Of a stretch of DNA of 64,000 nt, positions 1 through 10,576 are shown one piece after another. The notes under the pieces are model-generated. The model was not told the origin of the DNA and searched no databases. It saw only the letters and a program-made list of their open reading frames with translations. Position numbers and translations under genes: made by a program. Source of the DNA: Tritrichomonas musculus. Its lineage: Eukaryota > Parabasalia > Tritrichomonadida > Tritrichomonadidae. The stretch spans positions 682,001 through 746,000 of the forward strand of contig JAPFFF010000051.1 of NCBI GenBank assembly GCA_039105265.1, in the 5' to 3' direction. The first letter of the stretch is position 1; each line of letters begins with the position of its first letter.

Positions 1-511
1 AAAAGATATTTTTAATAGTCATTGATAGTTTCCAGCTTTCAAAGCAAATTAAATATCTCTTCCTCATTCAGAAAATAAACGATAGGAAAAGATAAATTTG
101 ATGTCAGGAACTATACTACATGTTATATTTATGCATAAAATCTTTTTCTGTTTTTAATTGCTAATCTTGAGTTACATTACATACTTTTTTTATAATATAA
201 AGAAAATGTTTTATTTTCTTTTTGATATTTTGCTAAATTATGCAAAAATTTTTATTTTAAAATTCGTTGTTTGAACGTAAATAGAAATGATAGATGTAAA
301 TCGTGCAAGATTGTAAAACAAAAATAAAAGATTTTTTAAATAATAATTATAATAACAAAGATATGACTTATTCTAAAGCAGATATTAGTTAATTAATGCT
401 TTCTTTTTGAGGTTTTTGATGAAAGAAATTGGATGAATGAAAAACCTATTCAAAAAGCCAAATAAATAATTTTAAATGTCATATGAAAAATTGTAACCAC
501 CAAAATTTTTA
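1..511. other. AT-rich intergenic stretch
   Basis: Non-coding AT-rich sequence upstream of the first gene. I see no RNA gene, repeat or long open frame in it. It presumably holds the promoter of the gene at 512, but no clear initiator motif can be singled out. Confidence 0.5.
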
Positions 512-3500
512 ATGTTGAGTTATCCAAATGATTTTAAAACTGCTGATATTAAAGTCGAAATTAATTGTGCAAACTTGGAACTTTATTACCAAAAAAAAGA
601 AAATACTATGAAATGGTTTGATTGTAATGGTGATAAATTTCCAATTTATATCTCCTTTGATCATAGTGTTTCGATTTCTTTTCACATTTTCCCTCCTAAA
701 TCAATTCCCAAAATTCATATTATTCTTGCGACTATTACTCTAAAAGGCGCTCATATGAAAAAAGAAAGAAAAGGATGGGGATATTGTACATCTTCTCATC
801 CAGTCGTAGTTACTTTTCCGATTAAAGTTTTTTGTAAATTAATTGATGACTCAAAACTTGATGATTCTTTTAATTTTACCGAAATTAAAGAAAATTTCAA
901 ATATTTAACTTATTCGAGTACCAAAATTGACGATGAACACAATAATACGCTTTTTCTTTCTTTTATTCGTGTTTTTGGTTATTTGTTTATTTTAAATAGA
1001 TTTCTTTTTAAGAAAGATATAAAAGAATGTTATCAGCAATATTTTTGCAATCCAGTTTCTTTTTCATTAAGTAATTTTCATGCGGCATTAATATTATCTT
1101 TAAATATAGAATCAAAAAACTACAATAATGCGCAAAAAATATATTATAATTCAGATTTTAATGAAGATTTTGTTAAAGAAATTATACAATCGCTTTTCGA
1201 TCAGGATTATGTATCCTGTGAAGTAAGTAGTAATAAAGCCCAAATATTTTTTTCACAAAGTCAAAAAATCGCCACAGATGAAAATGAAGACACAAATGAT
1301 CAAGCAAAACTAGAAATAGATATTAAAATACGGAAGACTAGTATTAATACAGCTGATAGTGTTTTCAATAATGAGGAAGAAAGACCAAAAATAAACGAAA
1401 TAAGTGGTGTTGAAGAAGAAGAAGATATTCAAGATAGTAATGGCAAAGAAAACGATTCTGATAATAGTAGAGAAGATTATAGTAAAGAAGATTATAGTAA
1501 AGAAGAAGAAGAAGAATTAAAAAAGGAGAAGAGAAAACAATCTTCAAAAAAGAACAAGAATGACGATATTAGTAATTCTGAACTGGATAAAAAAACGAAA
1601 AAGAAAACTGATAATACTATAACTTCATCTAGTAAAAGCTCAAAAAAACGTAAAAAAAGCAATGAAACGAGATCTAGTTCAGAAAATAATAATAAACCAA
1701 AGAAAAAAAGCAAGAAATCTAGAAACAGCGATTATTCAGATGAATCTGAAGATGAGGGTGGAAATAAAAGTGAATATGAATATGAAGAATACGTAAGCGA
1801 GAGTAAACCAAATAAACAAAGAAAGGGTAAAAATAAAAAGAAGGATGAATATGAAGAATCTGAAGAAAACGTAAATAAGAAAAAAACAAATAAACAAAGA
1901 AATGGTAAAAATAAAAAGAAAGAAGATGATGAAGAATCTGAAGATGAATCTGAAGAAAACGTAAATAAGAAAAAAACAAATAAACAAAGAAAGGGTAAAA
2001 ATAAAAAGAAAGATGAATATGAAGAATCTGAAGATGAATCTGAAGAAAACGTAAATAAGAAAAAAACAAATAAACAAAGAAAGGGTAAAAATGAAAAGAA
2101 AGATGAATATGAAGAATCTGAAGATGAATCTGAAGAAAACGTAAATAAGAAAAAAACAAATAAACAAAGAAAGGGTAAAAATGAAAAGAAAGAAGATGAT
2201 GAAGAATCTGAAGATGAATCTGAAGAAAACGTAAATAAGAAAAAAACAAATAAACAAAGAAAGGGTAAAAATAAAAAGAAAGATGAATATGAAGAATCTG
2301 AAGATGAATCTGAAGAATATGTAAGTGGGAGTGAAAAAAAAAGCAAAAAGGATGATAAGAAATCGTCAAGTCGAGAATCAACTCAGTCCAAAGGAAATAA
2401 ACAGTCATCATCAAATTCAAGTAAAAAAAGTATCGGCAAAAGCAAACGTAGTAAATCAAATAAACCAAAACGAAAATCAAAGAATCAGAAGGGGAAGAAT
2501 TCAAAAAATACAAAGAGTAAAAATAAAGAAGAAAAATTAAAACAAGAAGAAGAAGAAAAATCAGAGCATGAAGAACCACAAATTGAGGAAGAGGAAGAAG
2601 AAAATGAAAACGCCAAAGAAAGCGAGAATCCTCCTCCTCCATCTCCAGAACAAAAAAACTCTTCTGAAGATTCAAAATCATTTTTACTTGCCTATTTGTG
2701 CAAAAAAGAAAATTACTACGAGCTCATCTTTCCTGATGATTTACCTAATCAAAATTTACCAGATAAAAATCTCACCAAAGTATTATTTGACAAATCACTT
2801 TTGTCAGAGAAAGAAGACTATATTAATGCTAATATAGTTTCAATGCAACAAGCAGATCAGCATATTGAAATTGATTTTGGCAGTGAAAATAATAAACTCG
2901 TTTTGACCGTTCTAGATGAAGATGAAAGAAAATTTCCAATCTTCTCAAAAAGTTTACTTTTCAAAAAGTTGTTACATCAAGAAGACGAAGAAGAAAATGA
3001 CAGCAAAGTTGAATCTACTCTTATTGATTGCTTAATTAATAATAAGTTATTGTATGCTTTCGTAAGGAATAGAATCACTACGTTCAATTCTATTGCTTTT
3101 CCATTTCAATACGAATTAAGAAATACACTTTTCCTTTCCGTTGATCCGAATTTGAGGTTAATTATGGAAATACCAGATCAAAGCTCAAATAGGAATAGTT
3201 TGCGCATTACAACTGATGATGGAGATAATGACGAATATCGGATTGTGAAAGAAAAAGATGACATATACTTGATTTTCAATCCTATGCTAATGGATGTTAT
3301 GAATCCGATACTGTTCAAAACGAAAGTTGCCCCCGAGTTTCTTTTTAAAGATAAAAAGTATATTAACGTTGATAGTATTTTTGTTTATTGGGAATATAAT
3401 CAATCAGATATAGACTCTCTCAATATGAACAGAATGCCTAGAATTGAAGTGGGCCACAGTACTGTTTTATCTAAATTCCATCCTTATACTATAAGGTGTC

Positions 3501-3613
3501 AGTCATTTAGGAATGAAGATCAAGATACTGTGCAAGAAATCAATATAATAACTGTTACAACAGTCAAATTACAAAAAAAAGTTGATGAAAATGATATTTA
3601 CATTCTTCATTAA
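512..3613 (+). CDS. Large protein with charged Glu/Lys/Ser repeat centre between two globular ends
   Basis: A 1033-residue protein that I cannot assign to a family. Residues 1 to about 255 look globular (mixed hydrophobic pattern, many aromatic residues). Residues 260-720 are low-complexity, rich in Lys, Glu, Ser and Asn, and contain a tandem 30-residue repeat (key words EESEDESEENVNKKK and TNKQRKGKNKKK). Residues 730-1033 are globular again and end in an ILH tail. No signal peptide, membrane segment or catalytic motif is evident. The highly charged centre resembles nuclear or cytoskeletal linker regions in general, which says nothing about function. The ATG at 512 opens the frame. Coding is supported by the two non-repetitive ends, which keep one frame for almost 3.1 kb with no stop. 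Confidence 0.8.
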   Translation: MLSYPNDFKTADIKVEINCANLELYYQKKENTMKWFDCNGDKFPIYISFDHSVSISFHIFPPKSIPKIHIILATITLKGAHMKKERKGWGYCTSSHPVVVTFPIKVFCKLIDDSKLDDSFNFTEIKENFKYLTYSSTKIDDEHNNTLFLSFIRVFGYLFILNRFLFKKDIKECYQQYFCNPVSFSLSNFHAALILSLNIESKNYNNAQKIYYNSDFNEDFVKEIIQSLFDQDYVSCEVSSNKAQIFFSQSQKIATDENEDTNDQAKLEIDIKIRKTSINTADSVFNNEEERPKINEISGVEEEEDIQDSNGKENDSDNSREDYSKEDYSKEEEEELKKEKRKQSSKKNKNDDISNSELDKKTKKKTDNTITSSSKSSKKRKKSNETRSSSENNNKPKKKSKKSRNSDYSDESEDEGGNKSEYEYEEYVSESKPNKQRKGKNKKKDEYEESEENVNKKKTNKQRNGKNKKKEDDEESEDESEENVNKKKTNKQRKGKNKKKDEYEESEDESEENVNKKKTNKQRKGKNEKKDEYEESEDESEENVNKKKTNKQRKGKNEKKEDDEESEDESEENVNKKKTNKQRKGKNKKKDEYEESEDESEEYVSGSEKKSKKDDKKSSSRESTQSKGNKQSSSNSSKKSIGKSKRSKSNKPKRKSKNQKGKNSKNTKSKNKEEKLKQEEEEKSEHEEPQIEEEEEENENAKESENPPPPSPEQKNSSEDSKSFLLAYLCKKENYYELIFPDDLPNQNLPDKNLTKVLFDKSLLSEKEDYINANIVSMQQADQHIEIDFGSENNKLVLTVLDEDERKFPIFSKSLLFKKLLHQEDEEENDSKVESTLIDCLINNKLLYAFVRNRITTFNSIAFPFQYELRNTLFLSVDPNLRLIMEIPDQSSNRNSLRITTDDGDNDEYRIVKEKDDIYLIFNPMLMDVMNPILFKTKVAPEFLFKDKKYINVDSIFVYWEYNQSDIDSLNMNRMPRIEVGHSTVLSKFHPYTIRCQSFRNEDQDTVQEINIITVTTVKLQKKVDENDIYILH
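1799..2322 (+). repeat. Tandem 90-bp coding repeats
   Basis: Five near-identical units at an exact 90-bp period (anchor GTAAATAAGAAAAAAAC at about 1871, 1961, 2051, 2141 and 2231), preceded by one diverged unit. Each encodes 30 residues. Units differ by small substitutions such as AAAGATGAATAT versus AAAGAAGATGAT, so two subtypes alternate. The high similarity suggests recent unequal exchange. Confidence 0.9.
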
Positions 3614-4553
3614 TTATATTGTTTGATTTCTTTTATGGAAATAAAAAAAATTTTTACATTTTATTCTGTTTTATCAGATAATTTTAAATAATGAAGCATT
3701 TTTTTTATTTTAAAAATGATCTAAAGTTCATTGAATTTATTAATTTAAAATAGCTAGTCTTAATTAATATTGAAAATGTAAATATTTTTTATTTTAAAAT
3801 GAAAGCATAGTCATTAATCATCTCTTGGTTATTTCATGATAAACTCAGTTATATATTTTAATATTAAACAAGAAGACTTGATGCTAATATAAAACCTTTT
3901 GGATTTTCTTTACTTCATAATTAGTGTTGTGGTACTAATGAAAATGAACAAAATATCATTTTCTTTCTGTTCAATGGCACTACGATTTCAAAAATTATAG
4001 AACATTCTGCTTTATCTTTTGTGGGATGAATAAAATAATATTTGAAATTTTGAATACAGTTGAAATCGTTGATAAATATATATGTGGTATAAGAGTGAGA
4101 TGTCGTGTTCATGTTTATTGATACATTCCAATTTATTTTTATTTTATAAAATTATTTACTTTATAAAAACGATTGGGATATTTAAAATCAAAATATCGAT
4201 TGAACTGTAAAAAAAATGAAAATATCTCAATAGCTTATTGATTGAAATTTTGTTTATTACATATCATATTATTATTCTGTATTAAAATAGATTGATATAA
4301 TTTTGCTTTTATTTTTTAGTTATATAATAAAATGTTGGCAATATTCAAACTATTATAATTGGTATTATTACAGTTCAAAATAAATTATTTTTTGAGAATA
4401 AAATTTTATAAACAAACTTTTTCAGATAAACGAATGAAAATTTTAATTTCAAAAAATAAAAGAAATTGAGAAATTAATTGGTTTAAAGTATACAAAAACA
4501 TTTTTATAACGAAATAAAGAAATTATGGCTCATTTTTATATTTTACAAGCAAA
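3614..4553. other. AT-rich intergenic stretch
   Basis: No convincing gene. The 63-residue open frame on the minus strand (3921-4112) has no recognisable domain and sits in low-complexity AT-rich DNA, so I treat it as chance. Confidence 0.5.
4530..4535 (+). promoter_or_regulatory. Possible trichomonad initiator (Inr)
   Basis: TCATTT 22 bp before the ATG at 4554 fits the TCAYW initiator described for Trichomonas promoters. The match is short, so by itself it is weak evidence. Confidence 0.35.
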
Positions 4554-4931
4554 ATGATTCCAAACGATTTTGATCAAAATGATGATATTCAAATTATTGA
4601 TGGAAATTTTGCATTGTCATCAGGTTCGAATGATCCAAGTGCATTCTTCAACATGAACCTTCCTAACATGCAATATCAAAACAATCAACCGAACTTTGGA
4701 GCTCCTTCATCAAATATCAATCTTACAGGAGGAATTGGATTCAATAACACATTTGGAATGCCAACAAGAAATGATGAAATAATTGTTCCTAATACGACTC
4801 CGCAAGGACAATCAATGAATCAAGGACCACAATGCAGTGGTAACTGTGGTGCGTGCGTTTGGAGTTTCTTATGTAGGAAAGCTACAGCTAATTTGACGTC
4901 GATTGGAGGAGGTGTACCTAAGTTGTGCTAA
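4554..4931 (+). CDS. Small Asn/Gln-rich protein with cysteine-rich tail
   Basis: A 125-residue protein of unknown function. The first about 90 residues are polar, rich in Asn, Gln, Pro and Gly and probably disordered. The tail has four closely spaced cysteines (CSGNCGACVWSFLC) and ends in a cysteine (PKLC). The cysteine cluster could bind a metal or be lipidated, but no named motif is complete. The less AT-biased codon choice than the flanking DNA, the possible initiator 22 bp upstream and the isolated position argue that this is a real small gene. Confidence 0.6.
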   Translation: MIPNDFDQNDDIQIIDGNFALSSGSNDPSAFFNMNLPNMQYQNNQPNFGAPSSNINLTGGIGFNNTFGMPTRNDEIIVPNTTPQGQSMNQGPQCSGNCGACVWSFLCRKATANLTSIGGGVPKLC

Positions 4932-5419
4932 TTAATTTACTTTTGCTAATTTTTTATTTTATTCTGTTTTATATTTTTTATTAACTAATAAATGTTTTCG
5001 TATATTATTTGTCTAATTTTATCATTCTTTAATCAAAAAAAACTTTTATTAATAAAATATGGTTTAGGTCAATATAAGGTTAATTAATATCCAATCATTG
5101 ATTAACATAGCAGAAAAATTAAATTATAAAAGATTCTTTTATTTTTAATTGTAGCATTTGCTTAGCGTGACTATTAAGCATTCAAACAAGTTATCATTTA
5201 TTCTTGTATTAAGAAATGAGAATAACAAGTTTTTTTTCTACTTGGAAAAACCATTACTCGTTTTAAAAATCAAGTATTGAAATATTCTCCAAGCAATCAA
5301 AAAATCTGTTATCTCTTGTAAAATAGGCATTGGCTTTTTTTAGAATATTATTTATCTCTATTTATTTAGATTAATAGATCATTTGAGAGCTTACTCTAGA
5401 ATAATAATTCAAATGCATC
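4932..5419. other. AT-rich intergenic stretch
   Basis: A spacer between two genes that converge on it from opposite strands. Nothing recognisable apart from A/T tracts. Confidence 0.45.
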
Positions 5420-6100
5420 TCATATATTTTGTTTTTTAGTAATATCATGCTCATATGTATAATAATTTTTTATAAAAGATTTGATCAAATCTTTCTTGGA
5501 AATTGGTGTTTTTTCAAGTAACGGTTTTGATAACGGTTTCATTGAAAAAGTTGTAAGTTCATTAATTCCTTGGTTTGTGAATAGAATGATTCCTTGCTGC
5601 TTCCTGAAGTGTTTTCGTGCATAGTTTTCAATAGAATAGTTATCAATAAACGCTAATAATTTTTCTTTTGTCATTAAATAAGGAACTTTGATTTCTCTTT
5701 GGAAAAGGTCACTGAAATAATTACTAATTTCGATATCTGGAGGTAAAAAAAGTTTGGACGATTTCTGTATTGCACTGAAATTTTCAATTGATCCATTACT
5801 ATTAATAATATCACAGTCATTATCAACTGAAATGAGAGGTATTTGAGTTGATGAAACACATTTTATTAATGGACTGGAAATTGCATCTTCATTATTATTT
5901 AATGGATTATTTGCTTGAAATAATATTGCTGAGTCTATTCTTGGAATTTTACTATGCTTGTCTATTTCATGAGAATTATTATTGGTTTGGTTTTGTTGAA
6001 GTATATATTCATTAGGATTGCCATCATTATTTGTGTTGCTATCAAATGAAGGATTTATACTTGATTGCTCGCTATTTATTGTTAACACCGCAATATTCAT
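5420..6100 (-). CDS. Asn/Ser-rich protein with possible partial MyTH4-like C-terminus
   Basis: A 226-residue protein starting at the ATG at 6100. Residues 1-120 are Asn/Ser-rich and likely disordered. Residues 130-220 look ordered, with the sequence ENYARKHFRKQQG followed by a PLSKPLLEKTP stretch and a FIKNYYTYEHD helix. The order (basic helix, hydrophobic strand, K-PL-x-x-PLL, then an F-x-x-I helix) resembles the start of MyTH4 domains found in trichomonad myosin/RhoGAP-type proteins. If so, the protein stops inside the domain and would be a truncated paralogue. This assignment is tentative: it rests on pattern likeness only. Confidence 0.5.
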   Translation of the reverse strand: MNIAVLTINSEQSSINPSFDSNTNNDGNPNEYILQQNQTNNNSHEIDKHSKIPRIDSAILFQANNPLNNNEDAISSPLIKCVSSTQIPLISVDNDCDIINSNGSIENFSAIQKSSKLFLPPDIEISNYFSDLFQREIKVPYLMTKEKLLAFIDNYSIENYARKHFRKQQGIILFTNQGINELTTFSMKPLSKPLLEKTPISKKDLIKSFIKNYYTYEHDITKKQNI

Positions 6101-6361
6101 ACAAATTATAATTAATTAAATAATATCATTTGAATGATAATTTAAGTAAATCTTCGAATAATGCATTCAAATTTGTTAACTAGTATAAAATATAAAGTAA
6201 ACAAAACATTTAGATTTATATTCTTTTATATATCATTTTTTACATAATTTTTTCAATATATTTTATTATATATTTTTTTATAAAATAAATTAAATGTTAA
6301 TATATAAATTAAACAGCATATTGAAATAGTTCATTAAAATAATAAAATATTTGGTACTAGT
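6101..6361. other. AT-rich spacer
   Basis: AT-rich sequence upstream of the minus-strand gene ending at 5420. No recognisable element. Confidence 0.4.
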
Positions 6362-6472
6362 ATGTCTGTCAAATATCTACAATTTGTTGAAAATTCAGCA
6401 GTCAAAACAATTTACACAAGTGCATTTGAATTATTTGAATGCCGATTCAAAAAGTCCGCTTTGCTTCTTTAG
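6362..6472 (+). pseudogene. Relic of a BspA-like leucine-rich repeat gene
   Basis: The plus strand reads 36 residues including VENSAVKTIYTSAFELFECRFKKSAL, which keeps the TpLRR spacing (hydrophobic, TI, xxAF, C). The last part matches the start of the relic at 10370 at DNA level (both carry TTCAAAAAGTCCGCTTTG-like and TTTAGTAC blocks), so the two come from related copies. It has no partner domain and ends after one and a half repeats. Confidence 0.5.
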
Positions 6473-6674
6473 TACCAATGCTTATTCACATATTATAATT
6501 TCAAGGTCTTGGATCACATGATGAGAAGGTGGCATTTTATACCTAATTAAAATAAATGAATTAAAAAAAAAAAAAAATAATAATAATGCTTTTCTTATTT
6601 TTAGCCATATTTTCACGATCTCTTGATCAATGTTCACTTAAAATTGGTCATATTTATAATGCAAAGATGATGAA

Positions 6675-9368
6675 TTAAATGATTACTACTTCTGTACTGG
6701 ATGGAAATGCATTTTTTATAATTCTTGCATTTGAAGGAATTGTTATTTGCTTCAATGAAGAACAATTATGGAAGGCATGCTTTTTAATTGATGCTATAGA
6801 TGAAGGTATTGTGATTTGCGTTAATGAAGAACAATTATAGAATGTACTATCTTCAATCGAAGCTATAGATGAAGGTAACGTGATTTGCCCTAGTGATTTG
6901 CATGAATAGAAAGCATATGATTTAATTGTAGTTACAGATGAAGGTATTGTGATTTGTGTTAGTAATGAGCATCCATTAAAAGCTGAATGTCCAATTGAAA
7001 TCACTGATGATGGAATTGTTATTTGTGTTAATGAAGAACAATCATAGAAAGTATGATCTTCAATTGAAGTTACAGATGAAGGTATTATGATTTGCACTAA
7101 CGATGAACATGAACCAAAAGCATATGATCCAATTGAAGTTACAGATGAAGGTATTATGATTTGCACTAACGATGAACATGAATCAAAAGCATATGATCCA
7201 ATTGAAGTTACAGATGAAGGTATTATGACTTGCGTTAGTGATTTACAACGATAAAAAGATTTGTTGCCGATTGATGTTATTGATAATGGAATTATAATTT
7301 CCTTTAATAACGAGCATTCTTCGAAAAAAGAATCACCAATTGAAGTCACAGATGATGGAATTGTGATTTGTTTTAGTGATAGACATAATTGAAAAACTGA
7401 ATGCCCAACTAAAGTCACAGATGATGGAATTGTGATTTCTTCACTTAGTTTCGAACATAATGCAAAAGCAGATTCACCAATGGAAGTTACCGATGATGGA
7501 ATTGATATATTTGTTAGTGATATACATGAATAAAAAGTTCGAGCCTTAATTGAAGTTACAGATGATGGAATTGATATTTGCTTTAATGATGAACATCCAT
7601 TAAAAGCAGAATTTCCAATTGAAGTAACTGAAGATGGGATTAATATCTGTGTCAATGATGAACATCTATTAAAAGCATAATTTCCAATTGAAGTAACTGA
7701 TGATGGGATTAATGTCTGTGTTAATGAAGAACATTCAGCAAAAGCATAATTTCCAATTGAAGTAACTGATGATGGGATTAATATCTGTGTCAATGATGAA
7801 CATCCATTAAAAGCATAATTTCCAATTGAAGTAACTGATGATGGGATTAATATCTGTGTTAATGAAGAACATTCAGCAAAAGCATAATATCCAATTGAAG
7901 AAACTGATGATGGAATTGATATTTGTGCCAAGATTTTGTATTCAAAAAAATAATGGTCTCCGATACAAATCATTGATGGCGGAATTGCAATTTTATCCAT
8001 TAAACAATTTGCTTTAAACAATCCTGGATAAAAATGTGTTTTAAGCAATAAATAATAAAATATCAAAACTTTATATTTTGTATCATTTCTTAATTTTACG
8101 ATAAATTCTTCTTTTTTTATCAGTTCATCTAAGTATTTTTCTTTCTTTTTCACGAACAAATTGACCAATTTATCATAGTTATATTTGCATAAATAAAAAA
8201 ATTCATCATCTTCATCAAAATCGCTTGGAAAATAAGCATAATTGTGATAACAAAGAATGCACGAAATAGATTTTTCGTCATCTTTTGAATTATTTTTGTT
8301 TAGTTCAAATAAATTGGTCTTAATGTATTCAGCTATATCATTGTGATGACATTTTATTGATTCATTGAAACATTGAAGGTATATCTCACTTTTATCGTCT
8401 TCATCATTATTTGTGTAAATTGGTGGTGAAACTTTATTTGATTCAAGAAGATGAATTAGATCTGCATTTTTGGAATGAATTGAATAAAGCCATAATGATG
8501 GTGTTAATTCAACGCCATTCATCATTAAATATCTTATAATCTGTATTGAACCAAAAAAAGCTGCGTATTCAATTAATGTTGGATTTTTTTCAATTAAAAA
8601 TGAATTGGTTTCAAATATTGATGGAATAATTTCATTGTTTAAGGAAATATTTGTTTTGTTGGTATAAATAATAAAATCTTTAATTGAATCTTGACGAATT
8701 AAAGTACAAATATATGAATTGTTTTGTCCTATATGTCTATTTTCGTTAAAGTTATCAAAAATATTGTTATTTTGTAAAAGAAGATCAGTTTCTAATTCTT
8801 TAATTTTTTTTTCGCCTATTAATCTTTTGATTTCTGGATAAAAAAAGTAGCAATAACGATTTCCATTGTTTTCAATTTTATAGATGATTGAATTATAAAT
8901 TTTTTCATCAAGTTGAATTATTTCGTTTTCAAAAAAGAAAAGAAGCAGAATTTTGTTGTCCTTGAATATATCGAAAATTTCGTAATTTGAAAAGATTTGC
9001 TTGATTTGATCTTTATAATATTGCATTATTTGGAAAACTTTTTTTAAAAATGCTTCATCACGACAAAAATTGCTCGAAATATGCTGTATCAAATGAAGAA
9101 AATGTTCAAATTCATTTTGGTTTTGTTCATATTTTTGAATATTAATAGTTTGAATCAAATCTTGGAAATCATTATCCATATAGTCTTGATTCTCTAAAAA
9201 GCTCATAATAGAATTATATAATTCTTTTTTTGAATCAATATATCTGAGTAATTGCTGTGAATATAAGGTTGAGTCATTTTCTTTAGAATCCGCCTGATAT
9301 GAATTATTAATAGGAATATCTATCTCACTTCTGCATTTTTTTTTTCTTTGATTAATTCTTGGGGGCAT
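6675..9368 (-). CDS. BspA-like (TpLRR) leucine-rich repeat protein with ankyrin-like N-terminal region
   Basis: An 897-residue protein starting at the ATG at 9368. Residues 1-450 are helical and Asn/Glu-rich. Around residues 240-320 they contain the ankyrin/DUF3447-like sequence LIEYAAFFGSIQIIRYLMMNG, a common front end of trichomonad LRR proteins. From about residue 460 to the end run about 18 TpLRR (LRR_5, Treponema/BspA type) repeats of 23 residues with consensus LTQIxIPSSVTSIGxxAFxxCSS. No signal peptide or membrane anchor is visible, so I infer an intracellular or unconventionally displayed protein. BspA-like proteins form one of the largest trichomonad families and are thought to bind partners or host/bacterial surfaces, but no specific role can be read here. 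The repeats are near-identical at DNA level. Confidence 0.9.
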   Translation of the reverse strand: MPPRINQRKKKCRSEIDIPINNSYQADSKENDSTLYSQQLLRYIDSKKELYNSIMSFLENQDYMDNDFQDLIQTINIQKYEQNQNEFEHFLHLIQHISSNFCRDEAFLKKVFQIMQYYKDQIKQIFSNYEIFDIFKDNKILLLFFFENEIIQLDEKIYNSIIYKIENNGNRYCYFFYPEIKRLIGEKKIKELETDLLLQNNNIFDNFNENRHIGQNNSYICTLIRQDSIKDFIIYTNKTNISLNNEIIPSIFETNSFLIEKNPTLIEYAAFFGSIQIIRYLMMNGVELTPSLWLYSIHSKNADLIHLLESNKVSPPIYTNNDEDDKSEIYLQCFNESIKCHHNDIAEYIKTNLFELNKNNSKDDEKSISCILCYHNYAYFPSDFDEDDEFFYLCKYNYDKLVNLFVKKKEKYLDELIKKEEFIVKLRNDTKYKVLIFYYLLLKTHFYPGLFKANCLMDKIAIPPSMICIGDHYFFEYKILAQISIPSSVSSIGYYAFAECSSLTQILIPSSVTSIGNYAFNGCSSLTQILIPSSVTSIGNYAFAECSSLTQTLIPSSVTSIGNYAFNRCSSLTQILIPSSVTSIGNSAFNGCSSLKQISIPSSVTSIKARTFYSCISLTNISIPSSVTSIGESAFALCSKLSEEITIPSSVTLVGHSVFQLCLSLKQITIPSSVTSIGDSFFEECSLLKEIIIPLSITSIGNKSFYRCKSLTQVIIPSSVTSIGSYAFDSCSSLVQIIIPSSVTSIGSYAFGSCSSLVQIIIPSSVTSIEDHTFYDCSSLTQITIPSSVISIGHSAFNGCSLLTQITIPSSVTTIKSYAFYSCKSLGQITLPSSIASIEDSTFYNCSSLTQITIPSSIASIKKHAFHNCSSLKQITIPSNARIIKNAFPSSTEVVII
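6700..7990 (-). repeat. 69-bp tandem repeats encoding TpLRR units
   Basis: About 18 copies of a 69-bp unit, some nearly identical (for example within 7610-7900), encode the 23-residue LRRs of the BspA-like protein. Neighbouring copies are most alike, which points to local duplication and gene conversion. Confidence 0.85.
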
Positions 9369-9589
9369 TTATACAGTTTGGTTGCAAAATGGAAAAAATA
9401 ATATATTATTTTTTTATCGTTATGGCCATTTTTTAACGATAAACCGTTATATTCTTTAATAAAAAATGAATTAAAAATCATATTTTATACGATTATTTTA
9501 AATTCAAAAATAAAATTAACTTCTGAATTTCGCAAACTCATTTTTTTATTGTATTTTATGGGTATATTTTCCTCAAATTTATTAAAAAT

Positions 9590-10358
9590 AGATGTACACT
9601 CACTTAAAAATAACGTATTTTTTTATTCAATTTTCAATTTAAATTTTTAATGGATCCTTTAGACTTACATGCATATTATAAAGACATTAAAATCATATCG
9701 GGGTATTCTTTCATTTAAAACAATTGAAATCCATTTCTCTATTGATTTTTTTTGGAAATACCAATGATTATTAATATATTTAAAAAATTTTATTTTTTGA
9801 GTTGTTTTTACACTTTCAAATTAAAGTTAAAGTATTTTAAAAATGAAATGCAAAATTTGAAGACCAATTTTCTGGTGGATTTTCTAAAAAATGGATCAGA
9901 AAAATGGACTTTTTCTGAACTTAACGTATAAATTATTTTTAATCTCATCAGAAAAAGTAAAAAATTGTGAAGAAATTCTCATATTTTTCTGAGGTTTTTG
10001 CGATAAAATAAAACATTAATATTTTTTCATAACTTTTGTTTCATATTATATAAAGAATATATATTCATTAGTCAAAAGTAATAAATTTTATAATAAAATA
10101 TAACTTCATTAAAATTATTTTTGAAGAATTAATGATCAATTTTTAAAATCAGAAGATTTTTGGCCAAATAAAACTTTTTATTTGATTTATTTTTACTTTT
10201 TCAAATTGATCAAATGTTTTGATAAGAATCTCAAAAACTACAGAAAGGAATCTAATGAAACTTTGCAATTTTTTTAATCATTGATAAATATATATAAATT
10301 ATAAAAATCACGATCTGAAAAATAAAATATAAATAATTTTGGGAGTGGGTGTACATCT
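9590..10358. mobile_element. 769-bp non-autonomous DNA transposon (MITE-like), 8-bp TSD
   Basis: Ends are inverted repeats: left AGATGTACACTCACT at 9590, right end reading AGATGTACACCCACT on the minus strand from 10358 (one mismatch in 15). The element is flanked by a perfect direct repeat TTAAAAAT (9582-9589 and 10359-10366). An 8-bp duplication is typical of hAT-type insertion. No open frame of note lies inside, so it would depend on another transposase. The duplication is AT-only, which makes it less decisive than the one at 22656. Confidence 0.6.
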
Positions 10359-10369
10359 TTAAAAATTGA

Positions 10370-10576
10370 ATGCTCTATCAAAAAGTCTGCTTTGATTATT
10401 TAGTACTAAAAGTTTTATTACCATCTTCATTAAAATCAATTGAAACGAATGCTTTTCAAGAAAGTTCATCAATTGAAAAAATTAAAATTCCTCAATTTGT
10501 TTCATCAATTAAAAGCAGTGCATTTTTTCAATGCTTATCATTAACAGAAATTGAATTATTTAATGATTTAAAATAA
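10370..10576 (+). pseudogene. Fragment of a BspA-like leucine-rich repeat gene
   Basis: A 68-residue frame with two to three TpLRR units (LPSSLKSIETNAFQESSSIEKI and IPQFVSSIKSSAFFQCLSLTEI patterns). It has no N-terminal domain, is far shorter than family members and begins right beside a transposon end, so I take it as a gene remnant and not a complete protein. Confidence 0.6.

Noticed and set aside
1732-2681. Long minus-strand frames opposite the charged repeat gene
   Set aside because: They mirror the plus-strand repeat region (Glu/Lys codons read as Phe/Leu/Ser) and have no independent content.
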